Shown: positions 16,378-25,218 of the stretch, in pieces | Position numbering within the stretch: position 1 is the first letter of the stretch | Layout: every line of letters starts with the position of its first letter | From: Nostoc sp. NIES-3756 | GTDB taxonomy: Bacteria > Cyanobacteriota > Cyanobacteriia > Cyanobacteriales > Nostocaceae | Assembly (NCBI RefSeq): GCF_001548375.1 | Contig: NZ_AP017295.1 | Span: 4,250,501 to 4,314,500, forward strand | Direction of reading: 5' to 3' | DNA length: 64,000 bases | The notes under the pieces: generated by a model | What the model was told of the DNA's origin: nothing | Seen by the model: the letters and a program-made list of their open reading frames with translations, nothing else | Database searches by the model: none | Program-made: the position numbers and the translations under genes

Positions 16378-17373
16378 ATGGGCGCAACTTTAAATAATAT
16401 CTCTAGTGAATTAAAGCAAATTACCGCCGATCTACATCAGGTAAATCCTTGGACTGGACTACTACGCTTCAGTGTAATTGGTGCAATATTCCTCAGTTTG
16501 GTGACGTTGGCTTGGTCAGTACAAAATAATCTCCTATTTGTAATTACAACAATCCTAGCTGGTATATTTTATGCTTTCTTGCTTGTTTGTACCCATGATA
16601 TGGTTCATCAAACTTTGACTGGCTGGAGATGGTTTGATACTGTAATACCTAGATTAGTGAGTTGGCCAATGCTCTGGCCTTATAGCATCTATGCAGAACT
16701 GCACAGTTTGCATCACGGATGGAATGGTATTGACTTAAGAGATCCAGAAAGAGTGCAGTGGACTTGGCAAGAGTATCAACAAGCACACACGCTTTTGCAA
16801 TGGTATGTGCGTCATCAATGGGTGTGTGATATTTTCATTCTCGGCGGAATTGGATTAATTATCAAAACTTTTATCATGGGTGTGCGATTCCAAAAGTTAG
16901 TATCGCGGATGCGGCGACAACTGCTGCTAGATGTTACTGGGATACTACTAGTGCATGGTATTCTGTTGGCGATCGCAATTTCCCAAGGTCAACTTCTGCG
17001 CTACTTATTATTTTGGCTGATTCTTGAACGGGTAATTGGGGTAATAGTCCAGACGCGAGATCATTTAGAACATTACGGACTTTGGGGTAAGTGTACCAAT
17101 CATCAACTAACACAACTATATGCTTGTCGTAATCTGAAAACTAGCCCCTTAGTTGGCTGGTTAATGGGTGGTTTAGACTATCATGCTGTGCATCATGCTT
17201 TTCCAGGGATTCCTTTTAACCAGCTTCCAGAAGCATTTGCACTCATTCAAGGAGTATTACAAAAATATAATCTTCCCGCTATGCAATTAGACTCAGGCTA
17301 TATCAAGTCAACTTATCGCTTGAGTAATCATCCTTCCTTAATTGGCGAAGCTAATAAGATAATTCCTCTTTGA
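16378..17373 (+). CDS. fatty acid desaturase family protein
   Basis: A membrane di-iron desaturase or hydroxylase of about 331 residues. Three histidine clusters are visible: THDMVHQ (about 77-83), HSLHHGW (about 109-115) and HAVHHAFPG (about 271-279). Two hydrophobic hairpins occur, including GAIFLSLVTLAWSV near residue 40 and GILLVHGILLAIAI near 190. The ATG at 16378 fits the family start better than an upstream GTG/TTG option at 16336. The substrate is uncertain (acyl lipid or carotenoid); it is not a clear CrtR. It is the last gene on this side of the CRISPR locus and converges on truB. Confidence 0.75.
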   Translation: MGATLNNISSELKQITADLHQVNPWTGLLRFSVIGAIFLSLVTLAWSVQNNLLFVITTILAGIFYAFLLVCTHDMVHQTLTGWRWFDTVIPRLVSWPMLWPYSIYAELHSLHHGWNGIDLRDPERVQWTWQEYQQAHTLLQWYVRHQWVCDIFILGGIGLIIKTFIMGVRFQKLVSRMRRQLLLDVTGILLVHGILLAIAISQGQLLRYLLFWLILERVIGVIVQTRDHLEHYGLWGKCTNHQLTQLYACRNLKTSPLVGWLMGGLDYHAVHHAFPGIPFNQLPEAFALIQGVLQKYNLPAMQLDSGYIKSTYRLSNHPSLIGEANKIIPL

Positions 17374-17381
17374 CTGTTGAG

Positions 17382-17437
17382 AGTTTACCCTTCTCCTACG
17401 GAGACGCTAAGGCGAACGACTTCGCTCAGGGTAAACT
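17382..17437. terminator. inverted repeat between convergent desaturase and truB genes
   Basis: AGTTTACCCT (17382-17391) and AGGGTAAACT (17428-17437) are perfect 10-bp inverted arms around a GC-rich loop and are followed on the plus strand by GTTTT. The position between convergent stops supports a shared terminator. The loop contains GGCGAACGACTTCGCT, itself partly self-complementary. Confidence 0.55.
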
Positions 17438-17440
17438 GTT

Positions 17441-18319
17441 TTAAGAAATTGGTTCAAACACCATTTGTGGAATTAATACACCCTCTTGTAATTCACCAAT
17501 ACCCAAAAATTGAGTTTCTTGTTGATACACTCGCACTTTACTAATAATTTCTAAACCTAAATCAATGCGCTGTCCCTGACACCATTTTTTTGCAGATATA
17601 TCTGGTAAAGTAACTGACGGTAAATGTTGCAAAGCAGCATCGGCGGGGGTTGGTTGAAATTCACCCGCTTGTAGTTGGGCTTCCAAGTCTGCCAAGGTGA
17701 GACTGTCTGTTAAATTAAAGCCACTACTATGAGTGCGTCTCAAAGCGGCGAGAGTTCCACCTGTATTGAGAACTGCACCTAAATCACGAGCGATCGCTCT
17801 TATATATGTACCACCACCACAGGCGATCGCTACATCCAATTCAGGAAAATCCCCCTCTCGCCAAGCCAAAACTTCTACACTAAATATCTCTACAGTCCGC
17901 GATGGTACTTCTATAGTCTCACCCCTACGTGCCAAATCATACAAACGTTTACCATCTACTTGTATAGCACTGTAAATGGGTGGTATTTGTTCAATTTTAC
18001 CCGTAAATTTAGATAGTGCCTCTGTCACCTCAGCCAAACTGAGTCCGCCACAAGCTTCAGAAGTAATCACCTCACCTTGTAAATCATCTGTTGTAGTCTG
18101 CACACCAAAGCGAATAGTAGCCTGATAAGCTTTGTCTGTGGGGAGATACTGCAATAATCGTGTAGCTTTACCAATAGCAATAGGTAACACCCCTGTAGCG
18201 GCTGGATCTAATGTTCCGGCGTGTCCCACCCGTTTGAGGCGTAGCAGTTTTCTCAACCTTGCTACACAGTCATGGGAAGTCCAACCAAATGGCTTGTCTA
18301 AATTAATAAATCCTTGCAT
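17441..18319 (-). CDS. truB: tRNA pseudouridine(55) synthase TruB
   Basis: A 292-residue enzyme that isomerises U55 in the T-loop of tRNAs. [15 protein letters not shown] opens the protein. The catalytic motif [18 protein letters not shown] (about 30-47) contains the active Asp. [15 protein letters not shown] (here [10 protein letters not shown]) and [14 protein letters not shown] complete the family. The C-terminal part after about 220 resembles the PUA-like extension. I place the start at the ATG 18319, matching the usual [10 protein letters not shown] beginning, rather than the TTG at 18325. Confidence 0.94.
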   Translation of the reverse strand: MQGFINLDKPFGWTSHDCVARLRKLLRLKRVGHAGTLDPAATGVLPIAIGKATRLLQYLPTDKAYQATIRFGVQTTTDDLQGEVITSEACGGLSLAEVTEALSKFTGKIEQIPPIYSAIQVDGKRLYDLARRGETIEVPSRTVEIFSVEVLAWREGDFPELDVAIACGGGTYIRAIARDLGAVLNTGGTLAALRRTHSSGFNLTDSLTLADLEAQLQAGEFQPTPADAALQHLPSVTLPDISAKKWCQGQRIDLGLEIISKVRVYQQETQFLGIGELQEGVLIPQMVFEPIS

Positions 18320-18429
18320 AATCAAATCAAAATTAAAAAATTACTCCCTCATCCCCCTCATCTTCTCCCACTCCCCACTCCCTACTCCCCTTTCAAGTTA
18401 GACTAAAAAAAATTATTGAGGAAGCTTGA

Positions 18430-18801
18430 ATGGCAAAGCCAAACGGGGTCAAAAGTGAAACTGTACAGGAATCAAATACAGAGTTAGATATTGAAAATTT
18501 ACCTGAAGCAGTGGAGGACACCCAAGATATTGATAATATCTTAAACTCGCTAAAAGCATTACTAAGTACCGTAGAAAAGCTGCAAAAAATCCGTCAAGAA
18601 GTAGGGGATATTAAGCCTTTAATCGGACGGATGCTTGATGGCGAACTGGTTACGGGTGAAGAACTTGAGCAACTTAAGACTGGTGTCAATGGTCTATCTC
18701 GCTTGGTTCGTGCTTATAGTGACCACCAAGCAGCATTAACTAAAGCACAACCAGCTAGACAATTACTAGATCAAGTTTTGAAAGAGCGCAAAGCAGATTG
18801 A
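18430..18801 (+). CDS. conserved hypothetical protein, 123 aa
   Basis: A small acidic protein (IENLPEAVEDTQDIDNILNS) with a helical, likely coiled-coil middle (ALLSTVEKLQKIRQEVGDIK) and a charged C-terminus. No signal peptide, membrane segment or catalytic motif is seen. A GAGGAAG ribosome site stands upstream of the ATG. The coding quality is good, and I recognise the general type as a cyanobacterial hypothetical protein without known function. It lies between truB (divergent) and the peroxiredoxin fusion, with a hairpin downstream. Confidence 0.7.
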   Translation: MAKPNGVKSETVQESNTELDIENLPEAVEDTQDIDNILNSLKALLSTVEKLQKIRQEVGDIKPLIGRMLDGELVTGEELEQLKTGVNGLSRLVRAYSDHQAALTKAQPARQLLDQVLKERKAD

Positions 18802-18891
18802 ACTTGTGTACGAGTTATAGTGCATGAGCGATTCAACCCAGATTATACAACTTCATCAAGTCTGGGCAATATAATTCAGTTATTTGTATAG

Positions 18892-18914
18892 GCGCACAAA
18901 TGTGCGCTTATATT
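18892..18914 (+). terminator. probable terminator after the 123-aa hypothetical gene
   Basis: GCGCAC-AAAT-GTGCGC forms a six-pair GC hairpin (18892-18907) followed by TTATATT. The T run is interrupted, so the call is moderate. Confidence 0.45.
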
Positions 18915-19006
18915 CACTTTATCTATTGACAAATAAAGTCATAATGACTACGCTTAAGATAAGAGACGAGCAAAAGTAAAATTTCGTCAGCTAGGGGTTG
19001 AATATT

Positions 19007-19762
19007 ATGTTTTCCAATCGAGAAGGCCAAAGAGTTCCTCAAGTCACCTTTCGGACTCGTCAAGATAATCAATGGGTGAACGTCACCACCAATGATTTAT
19101 TTGCAGGTAAAACAGTCGTAGTCTTTTCTTTACCTGGTGCATTCACCCCAACTTGTTCATCGACTCACCTACCCGGTTACAACGAGTTGGCTAAAGTTTT
19201 TAAAGAGAACGGTGTGGATGATATTGTTTGTATTTCTGTGAATGATGCTTTTGTGATGAACGAATGGGCAAAAACCCAAGAAGCAGACAACATCACCTTG
19301 ATTCCTGATGGTAATGGCGAATTTACCGAAGGTATGGGAATGTTAGTAGATAAGGCAGACTTGGGTTTTGGGAAACGCTCATGGCGTTATTCCATGCTGG
19401 TGAAAGATGGTGTAGTTGAAAAGATGTTCATTGAGCCGGATGTACCCGGTGATCCTTTTGAGGTATCTGATGCTCAAACCATGCTCAATTACATTAACCC
19501 CCAAGCAGCGAAGCCAAAATTAGTTTCCCTGTTTACTAAAGTTGGGTGTCCTTTCTGCGCTCGTGCTAAAGCTGCGTTACAAGAGCATGGGATAGATTAC
19601 GAAGAAATTACCTTGGGTAATGGTATTACTACCCGCTCCCTACGCGCCGTTACAGGAGCAACCACAGTTCCGCAAGTATTTATCGATGGTGCATTAATTG
19701 GCGGTTCAGAAGCTTTATTAGAATATTTGAGTAAAGTATCACAGGAAAAAGTAGTGGTTTAA
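19007..19762 (+). CDS. peroxiredoxin-glutaredoxin fusion protein
   Basis: A two-domain antioxidant enzyme. Residues about 1-160 are a Prx5-type peroxiredoxin with the peroxidatic Cys in [16 protein letters not shown]. Residues about 170-250 are a glutaredoxin with the active site [14 protein letters not shown] and the GSH-binding [10 protein letters not shown] and [10 protein letters not shown] segments. The fusion allows glutathione to reduce the peroxidase directly. The ATG at 19007, with AGGGG 10 bp upstream, is preferred over a TTG at 18998. The gene is monocistronic, with heptamer-type CAGTTAT repeats just downstream. Confidence 0.93.
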   Translation: MFSNREGQRVPQVTFRTRQDNQWVNVTTNDLFAGKTVVVFSLPGAFTPTCSSTHLPGYNELAKVFKENGVDDIVCISVNDAFVMNEWAKTQEADNITLIPDGNGEFTEGMGMLVDKADLGFGKRSWRYSMLVKDGVVEKMFIEPDVPGDPFEVSDAQTMLNYINPQAAKPKLVSLFTKVGCPFCARAKAALQEHGIDYEEITLGNGITTRSLRAVTGATTVPQVFIDGALIGGSEALLEYLSKVSQEKVVV

Positions 19763-19838
19763 AATCAGTTATCAGTTATCAGTGAGCAAGTATTCATTAC
19801 TGATAACTGTTAAACGCCAAAACACTTGATTTTTCAAT

Positions 19839-20219
19839 TTACTGATTGCGCCAACGACGGGCAAATTCATTGAGTGTGGCGACGGGAATTTGATTTTGCA
19901 ACCATTCCAAAGCGGCTTTCTGATGAGGGAAGGAGTCTGGGTCGTAGTTGAGGGCGACATCTACTAGACGAATAGGTGTAGGAACCTTTCGTAAAGCGGC
20001 CCAAGTTTTCGTTCCTACAATTCCGTCAGCAGTTAAGCCGTTGCTGCGTTGAAATATAATAACTGCGTTTTTGGTGGTAGCGCCAAAGATGCCATCCACT
20101 ACTACATTTGCACCCTTAGCGTTGAGTAATTTTTGCAATTCAGTTACGGCCGCACCAGAGTCACCTTGACGTAGTATGGGGTCTGTAACTTTAGGTGCTT
20201 GAGGATTAGCATTAGTCAT
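19839..20219 (-). CDS. peptidoglycan-binding domain protein
   Basis: A small protein of about 126 residues. The N-terminal half is one PG_binding_1 repeat: ILRQGDSGAAVTELQKLLNA, VDGIFGATTKNAV and FQRSNGLTADGIVGTKTWAAL. The C-terminal half (IRLVDVALNYDPDSFPHQKAALEWLQ) is not recognised. No signal peptide is evident, so its cell-wall access is unclear. The ATG at 20219 is preferred to the upstream TTG/GTG options at 20261 because the domain begins shortly after it. Confidence 0.82.
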   Translation of the reverse strand: MTNANPQAPKVTDPILRQGDSGAAVTELQKLLNAKGANVVVDGIFGATTKNAVIIFQRSNGLTADGIVGTKTWAALRKVPTPIRLVDVALNYDPDSFPHQKAALEWLQNQIPVATLNEFARRWRNQ

Positions 20220-20340
20220 GGAAGGATTCCCCTGTATTTGGTGATTTATTACATGAGACAACTACATAGGTAATCAGGTAATTTACGGAATCAAGCGTAA
20301 ATTACCTCTTTATATTCATCTTTGATCTTAGTTTCATGAG

Positions 20341-20805
20341 TTAAGAAAGCTTTCCATCTTCATACGTAAATTCTCTAGTTACGCCATCAGGACTAGGCTT
20401 TGTTAAAAAACCTGGTTCATCAGGATAAGTACCTACATCATTAGGGGTGCGATCGCCCACTTCTAAATAAATACCTACGACTGAAGACCGATTGACTAAA
20501 TGATGCCCATTCGCTTCGCCTGCGGGAAATCCAGCCGCCATTCCTGCTGTAAGAATCTGTTCTCCCTCATCTGTAATCAAAGTCAATTCACCTTCTAATA
20601 CATAGATGAACTCATCTTGATGAGAGTGCCAGTGTCTTAAAGCAGAATAGCTCCCTGGCTCTAATTTCACTAAATTGACTCCAAAATTCTTCAATCCGGC
20701 AAAGTTGCCTAACCTTTGCCGCGATCGCCCTGCAACCATCGATTTAAAAGGTTCAGGGTAATTTGTTCCTGTTTGAATTGGTACGTCTTTAGGGTCGATA
20801 ATCAT
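20341..20805 (-). CDS. cupin domain protein
   Basis: A 154-residue single-domain cupin. The metal-binding motif 1 is visible as RHWHSHQDEFIYVLEGE (about 57-73), and motif 2 as PAGEANGHHLVN. It resembles small cupins annotated as transcriptional-regulator-like or as sugar/mannose isomerase-like proteins, but no partner domain is present and the substrate cannot be named. It has a normal ATG at 20805 and stands alone, 283 bp from the divergent CmcJ-like gene. Confidence 0.85.
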   Translation of the reverse strand: MIIDPKDVPIQTGTNYPEPFKSMVAGRSRQRLGNFAGLKNFGVNLVKLEPGSYSALRHWHSHQDEFIYVLEGELTLITDEGEQILTAGMAAGFPAGEANGHHLVNRSSVVGIYLEVGDRTPNDVGTYPDEPGFLTKPSPDGVTREFTYEDGKLS

Positions 20806-21088
20806 GAACTTTGTCAGAAATTAGGATCAAAATTTTAATAAGTAATTAGTCAGCCTAATATTTAGATAACTAAAAAATTAGACAACGTATATTTTATTTA
20901 CAAACACCTTGTATTTTAACAGTGTGTCAGGCATACTTATACTCTAATCACCTGTAAATCGGTCGATAATTAGTATTTAATGACTGTCGTAGTTAGCATG
21001 GTTACGTATAGATGACATTTGTAGGTAATTTGTTCTTCCGTAACTGCTAGTTCAACAGCAAACTATCAAATCCAAAATGGTATGAACT

Positions 21089-21955
21089 ATGAGCTTAAAC
21101 AGCCAAGTTATCGATAGACCGACCTCTAAGGATTTGCCATATGTAGAGGCCAACCTCACTTACCTAGTTCCGATGACAGAAAAACCTGTTAACTATACTT
21201 ACGAACCACCAGCAGGTATTCGTCGTACTAATGGGACTTATGAAACCCACAAACTACCCATTTATAATGCTCGTTCTATCTCAGAAAATATCACATTAGA
21301 TAAAGAAGGCTTCGCATTTAGTGAGCATAATACAAACGTCCGTAATTTTTACGACGAAGATGAGATATTGCAAGTTTATTATCCAGAAGCAGAGCAATTA
21401 TTAAAACAATTGACTGGTGCTACTAGGGTTGTGATATTCGACCATACCTTGCGTAACGCTGAACTGATGAAGCAAGGTAACAACAATATTAAGGAACCAG
21501 CCAAGCGCGTACACAATGACTTTACTGCTAAATCTGGCTATACTCGCGCCCGTCGGGAGTTAGCAGCCAGGAGTATAGATGATAGTGAGATTGAGTCATT
21601 ATTGCAACAAAGATTTGCCATCATCAACGTATGGCGAGGAATTGCTGACACAATTCAAGAGTCACCATTGGCTCTATGTGATGCAGGCAGCATAGCACCA
21701 CAAGACCTTGTAGCCGGCGATTTAGTTTACCGCGATCGCACCGGTGAAACCTACGCAGTTACATACAATCGGGATCATCAATGGTATTATTTCCCACAAA
21801 TGCACAGAAACGAAGCAATATTTATTAAGTGTTTCGACTCCGCAGAGGACGGAACTGCACGTTTTGCAGCTCATACAGGGTTTGATGATCCAACTAGTCC
21901 TATAGATGCGCCACCTAGAGAAAGTATCGAGTTGCGGACATTTGTTTTTTATTAG
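21089..21955 (+). CDS. CmcJ/NvfI family putative oxygenase
   Basis: A 288-residue protein of the CmcJ/AsaB-like family (non-heme iron oxygenase-like enzymes of secondary metabolism). Recognisable family segments are RVHNDFTAKSGYTRARR (about 140-156), FAIINVWRG (about 172-180), YYFPQMHRNEAIFIKCFDS and the closing AHTGFDDPTSPIDAPPRESIELR. HND and the later His of AHTGF are candidate metal ligands. No biosynthetic cluster surrounds it, so its substrate is unknown. A weak ribosome site precedes the ATG at 21089. Confidence 0.78.
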   Translation: MSLNSQVIDRPTSKDLPYVEANLTYLVPMTEKPVNYTYEPPAGIRRTNGTYETHKLPIYNARSISENITLDKEGFAFSEHNTNVRNFYDEDEILQVYYPEAEQLLKQLTGATRVVIFDHTLRNAELMKQGNNNIKEPAKRVHNDFTAKSGYTRARRELAARSIDDSEIESLLQQRFAIINVWRGIADTIQESPLALCDAGSIAPQDLVAGDLVYRDRTGETYAVTYNRDHQWYYFPQMHRNEAIFIKCFDSAEDGTARFAAHTGFDDPTSPIDAPPRESIELRTFVFY

Positions 21956-21976
21956 ATTGAGTTCGACAGATTTAAA

Positions 21977-22082
21977 AAACCCCTCTCTTTGCAGGAGAGA
22001 GGTTTTAAAAATTTGATTTCTTCGTTTTTTACCAAGGCTGTTAAAGCCCCTCTCCGTGTCGGAGAGGGGTTGGGGAGAGGTT
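21977..22082. repeat. double-hairpin interspersed repeat, second full copy
   Basis: This is the reverse-oriented relative of 5681-5800: a CCTCTCT/AGAGAGG hairpin, a 50-bp variable middle, and CCCCTCTCCG-TGT-CGGAGAGGGG with the flank GGTTGGGGAGAGG. It lies between the convergent CmcJ-like and EamA genes and could also serve there as a terminator. Confidence 0.7.
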
Positions 22083-22112
22083 CATCTAAGTCCTCATAGT
22101 TCTCAGCCTTTT

Positions 22113-23033
22113 TTATGAGCTTTTCTTGAGAGCGATCGCTAACGAACCACTCACCACTAAACAAGCTCCTAAAATTCCTATAGTTGTGATAGTCTCTTGG
22201 GGAATTAAATTAGGTGCAATTAGTGAAGTTACCTCAACTGCAATTAAAGTCAAAATTGGAGCTAGAGTAATTACTGCACTCACCCGTGAAGCTTCCCAAT
22301 GTTCCAAAGATTCAGCAAAAGCACCATAGGCAAATACTGTATTTAATGCACAAAAAAGCAATGTTATTAAATGAAGATTGCTGAGTCGCATAATGGCATC
22401 AAAATTGGCAAAGGGAGTAAATAATACAGCACATCCCCCATAAATCACTAACATAATATGGGCAGAAGATAATGATTGTAATAATTGCTTTTGAGCTAAA
22501 GCATAGATAGCCCAAACTATGGCTCCTAAGACAACTAAAGCACTACCAAAAATATATGTACCATGAGAAGATGTAATGATATTAGTGAGTTGAGAACGAA
22601 AAAATAAAATGTAACCCAGCGTTAATATACTAATACCAAGCCATTGAACAAGATTGTATTTTTCTTTAAAAATAATTAAACCGCCAAAACCTAATAAAAG
22701 GGTAGCTAATTGGATAATTACTTCTGCGTTAGCAGGTGATGTTAGAGCTAAACCCTGCATAAATAAGAAATAATTTGCCGCTAACATGAGTGTAGCGATC
22801 GCTAATAACTTCCAAGAACTAGTTTGTAATTGTTTTACCTTTGGTAAATTACCTCGCATTCCTAAATATCCAGCCAGCAAGGTAAACGATATCAAAAAGC
22901 GAAACCAAATAACTGTATAAACATCCAACGCTTGCAGTATTACTTTCAACGCTAACGGTAAAAGTCCCCACAAAAAAACAGTCAACAAAGATAGCGCCAG
23001 CCCTAAACGCCAGCGACCAGAACTGTGGTGCAT
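22113..23033 (-). CDS. EamA/DMT family transporter
   Basis: A 306-residue membrane protein with about ten hydrophobic helices arranged as two EamA halves, typical of drug/metabolite exporters. The first half starts LALSLLTVFLWGLLPLALK and contains TSPANAEVIIQLATLLLGFGG. The second half begins near ALVVLGAIVWAIYALAQK. The substrate cannot be predicted. The start at 23033 gives a short cytoplasmic N-terminus. Its upstream region holds a palindromic 24-bp repeat copy (23058-23081). Confidence 0.88.
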   Translation of the reverse strand: MHHSSGRWRLGLALSLLTVFLWGLLPLALKVILQALDVYTVIWFRFLISFTLLAGYLGMRGNLPKVKQLQTSSWKLLAIATLMLAANYFLFMQGLALTSPANAEVIIQLATLLLGFGGLIIFKEKYNLVQWLGISILTLGYILFFRSQLTNIITSSHGTYIFGSALVVLGAIVWAIYALAQKQLLQSLSSAHIMLVIYGGCAVLFTPFANFDAIMRLSNLHLITLLFCALNTVFAYGAFAESLEHWEASRVSAVITLAPILTLIAVEVTSLIAPNLIPQETITTIGILGACLVVSGSLAIALKKSS

Positions 23034-23057
23034 AATAAATAATTCGTAGTTCGTAAT

Positions 23058-23081
23058 GGGCTACGCCCCGCTTCGCTAACG
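23058..23081. repeat. 24-bp palindromic interspersed element, copy 2
   Basis: Identical, in reverse orientation, to the 24-bp core at 7513-7536 and 56241-56264, with TTCGTAATT-type flanks on both sides. Confidence 0.7.
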
Positions 23082-23151
23082 TAGTTCGTAATTAGAAAGT
23101 TTAGTCAAGTAACGGGGTAAAGAAGCAGAACTTACACCCCTAAACCTCTAA

Positions 23152-24339
23152 TTAAAAGAAATCAATCATCCAAGGGGATTCACTAGTAAAAATTTGCGTG
23201 GCTTTTAAGAGTGCTGTTTCTGTTGCTTGGAGTTTGCCCATTAGCTGCAACTGGCGGGGTGTAAATAAGCCAGTGTACAAAGGTGCTAATCCTCTGATAT
23301 CTAACTGTAATTCTCCTTTGCCACCCTTAGTTACTTCCCCCTTACCATTGGCAACAGATAAGGTAAATTTACCGTGGTTGGCAATTAACAAGTCATCTTG
23401 AACTTCTAAATGTAATTCGGCTTCTACTCCGGGTGGATAACCCCGCGCCTCTAGTGCTTTGCACACATCAACAATTCGTAACATCCAACGGTCTTGATTC
23501 CTGATGCTGGCTGTTTTTTCTGGTAGCATCAATGTCAAAGCATCGATGACAGAACTTTTCCACATTACTTTGTCAATCATCGAACGATGATTAGTAATAA
23601 ATGTCCAAAAAGTTTGTACAGCAGCATTTGAGAGGGTAGCCCAATCTCTAATTCTGAGAACTGAACCGTCCTTAGTCCGCTCCTGATTAAAGATAATGTA
23701 ACCTTGGGGTTGGTCTTGATCTCCAATTAAGTAACCATAGACAGTTTCTGAATCAGATGCACGAATTAATCCTTCCCAAATAGCAGAATGTCTATCTAAG
23801 TATCCATGAGTGAATTTTGCTTGTTTTTGATATAACTCATGAAAGATAGCATAATTTTCGAGAATTACAGGTTCTATTGATAAAGATGGTTGTCGAATCT
23901 GAATACTATCGCCGGGAATTTCCCATACGCAAGAACTACCAGCTTGTTCATACCCTGCTTTTCTGTAGAGGCGTTGCGTAGCTGGGTACAGAACCGAAAT
24001 AGGAATTTCTCTATTTGAGAGTTCATGGAGAGTATTTTGGATGAGAGCGATCGCAGTTCCCTCTCCGCGATATTCTGGAGCAATACCCACAGCCGCAATT
24101 CCCGCCATCGGTACAGACTGACTACCCCACCACTGACCCATCGGGATAATTGCTAGTCCACCTGCAACTTTTTGTTCACGGTAAATAACGCGAAAGTTTT
24201 CTAAACCAATCCGTTTAACATAAGTTTCACTGTCACCAGAGGACATCAGAAAACATTGCTCAAGGATATACCCCAGTTGTTGAATATCCTCTTGAGTAGC
24301 CTTGGTGTATTGAAATCGAGGTGTCATTGGTTCCACCAT
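23152..24339 (-). CDS. GNAT N-acetyltransferase, Eis-like
   Basis: A protein of about 395 residues with the Eis-type layout. An N-terminal GNAT domain carries the acetyl-CoA loop VGIAPEYRGEGTAIALI (about 85-101). A second GNAT-like part begins near residue 170, and a C-terminal SCP2-like sterol carrier domain (about 290-390) has GVEAELHLEVQDDLL. Eis enzymes acetylate amines such as aminoglycosides or peptides; the natural substrate here is unknown. The frame can start at a GTG (24348) or at ATG 24339 or 24327; I chose 24339. Confidence 0.85.
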   Translation of the reverse strand: MVEPMTPRFQYTKATQEDIQQLGYILEQCFLMSSGDSETYVKRIGLENFRVIYREQKVAGGLAIIPMGQWWGSQSVPMAGIAAVGIAPEYRGEGTAIALIQNTLHELSNREIPISVLYPATQRLYRKAGYEQAGSSCVWEIPGDSIQIRQPSLSIEPVILENYAIFHELYQKQAKFTHGYLDRHSAIWEGLIRASDSETVYGYLIGDQDQPQGYIIFNQERTKDGSVLRIRDWATLSNAAVQTFWTFITNHRSMIDKVMWKSSVIDALTLMLPEKTASIRNQDRWMLRIVDVCKALEARGYPPGVEAELHLEVQDDLLIANHGKFTLSVANGKGEVTKGGKGELQLDIRGLAPLYTGLFTPRQLQLMGKLQATETALLKATQIFTSESPWMIDFF

Positions 24340-24535
24340 CAGTAGCACGAGTTACAATCATACTACAATCAGTTTGACTTACCCGCTTCCTCCGGTAGAA
24401 TCACCCGATTGGGGGAAATATAGGGAAATAATTCGTAATTCGTAATTTGTAGTTCGTAATTAATCAATACCGGAAACACCTTGATAGCTGTTGTTTATAA
24501 AAATCAATAGACGAAAATTTAAGGAAATTTCAACG

Positions 24536-24973
24536 ATGAAGTATAAGCATTTAATTATTATTGGGTGCATTGCTGTTTTAACTATTGGTTGTACAAATCA
24601 AAATCAGACTACTACTCAAACATCAACCACCACAACTGTAACTAGTACTGATTTTAAGCAAGGTACATTCCAATCTGCCGCACATCCAACAAAAGGACAG
24701 GTTACTTTGGTACAGGAAGCAGGAAAAAACTACCTGGAGTTTAATCAAGATTTTAAAACTGATCTAGGGCCAGATTTGCAAGTAATTTTGACCCGTTCTG
24801 AAAAACCAACATCAGGTATCAAAAACGGCAGTTATATCAGAATTGCCCGTTTACAGAAAATATCTGGTAGTCAACGTTATGCTTTACCAGATAATGTTAA
24901 CTTGCAAGAATTTAAGTCTGTAGCTATATGGTGTCGTTTATTTAATGCTACTTTCGGATATGCCGTTTTATAA
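24536..24973 (+). CDS. DM13-domain lipoprotein
   Basis: A secreted lipoprotein of about 145 residues. The signal peptide KYKHLIIIGCIAVLTIGC ends in a lipobox with the lipidated Cys at about 18. A Thr/Gln-rich linker follows. The rest (TDFKQGTFQSAAHPTKGQVTL to SVAIWCRLFNATFGYAVL) is a DM13 domain, found in redox or electron-transfer-related extracellular proteins; the conserved Cys in IWCRLF is present. I chose ATG 24536 (AAGGAA upstream), because the frame's earlier start at 24491 would bury the signal peptide. Confidence 0.85.
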   Translation: MKYKHLIIIGCIAVLTIGCTNQNQTTTQTSTTTTVTSTDFKQGTFQSAAHPTKGQVTLVQEAGKNYLEFNQDFKTDLGPDLQVILTRSEKPTSGIKNGSYIRIARLQKISGSQRYALPDNVNLQEFKSVAIWCRLFNATFGYAVL

Positions 24974-25180
24974 AGTAACTGGATTTTGGTATTCGGTTTT
25001 AACGCTTGCCAGCAAAGTTAAGAGAATTAGGTATCAATCCAGACGAATTATAGTTGTTCATAATTATTTGAGTACTAGCTAGGCGATCGCAATTTGACCG
25101 CCTATAGTGCTAAAAACAGATCCCATCCTACCAAATCATCATAAATTACGAATTACGAATTAATTCTGGTTGCCATCTCC

Positions 25181-25209
25181 AAAAAAAAGCGATGGTGTAT
25201 GACCATCGC
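25181..25209 (-). terminator. intrinsic terminator of rca
   Basis: On the minus strand GCGATGGT-CATAC-ACCATCGC forms an 8-bp perfect hairpin followed by eight T residues, 10 bp after the rca stop. A textbook Rho-independent terminator. Confidence 0.9.
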
Positions 25210-25218
25210 CTTTACCCG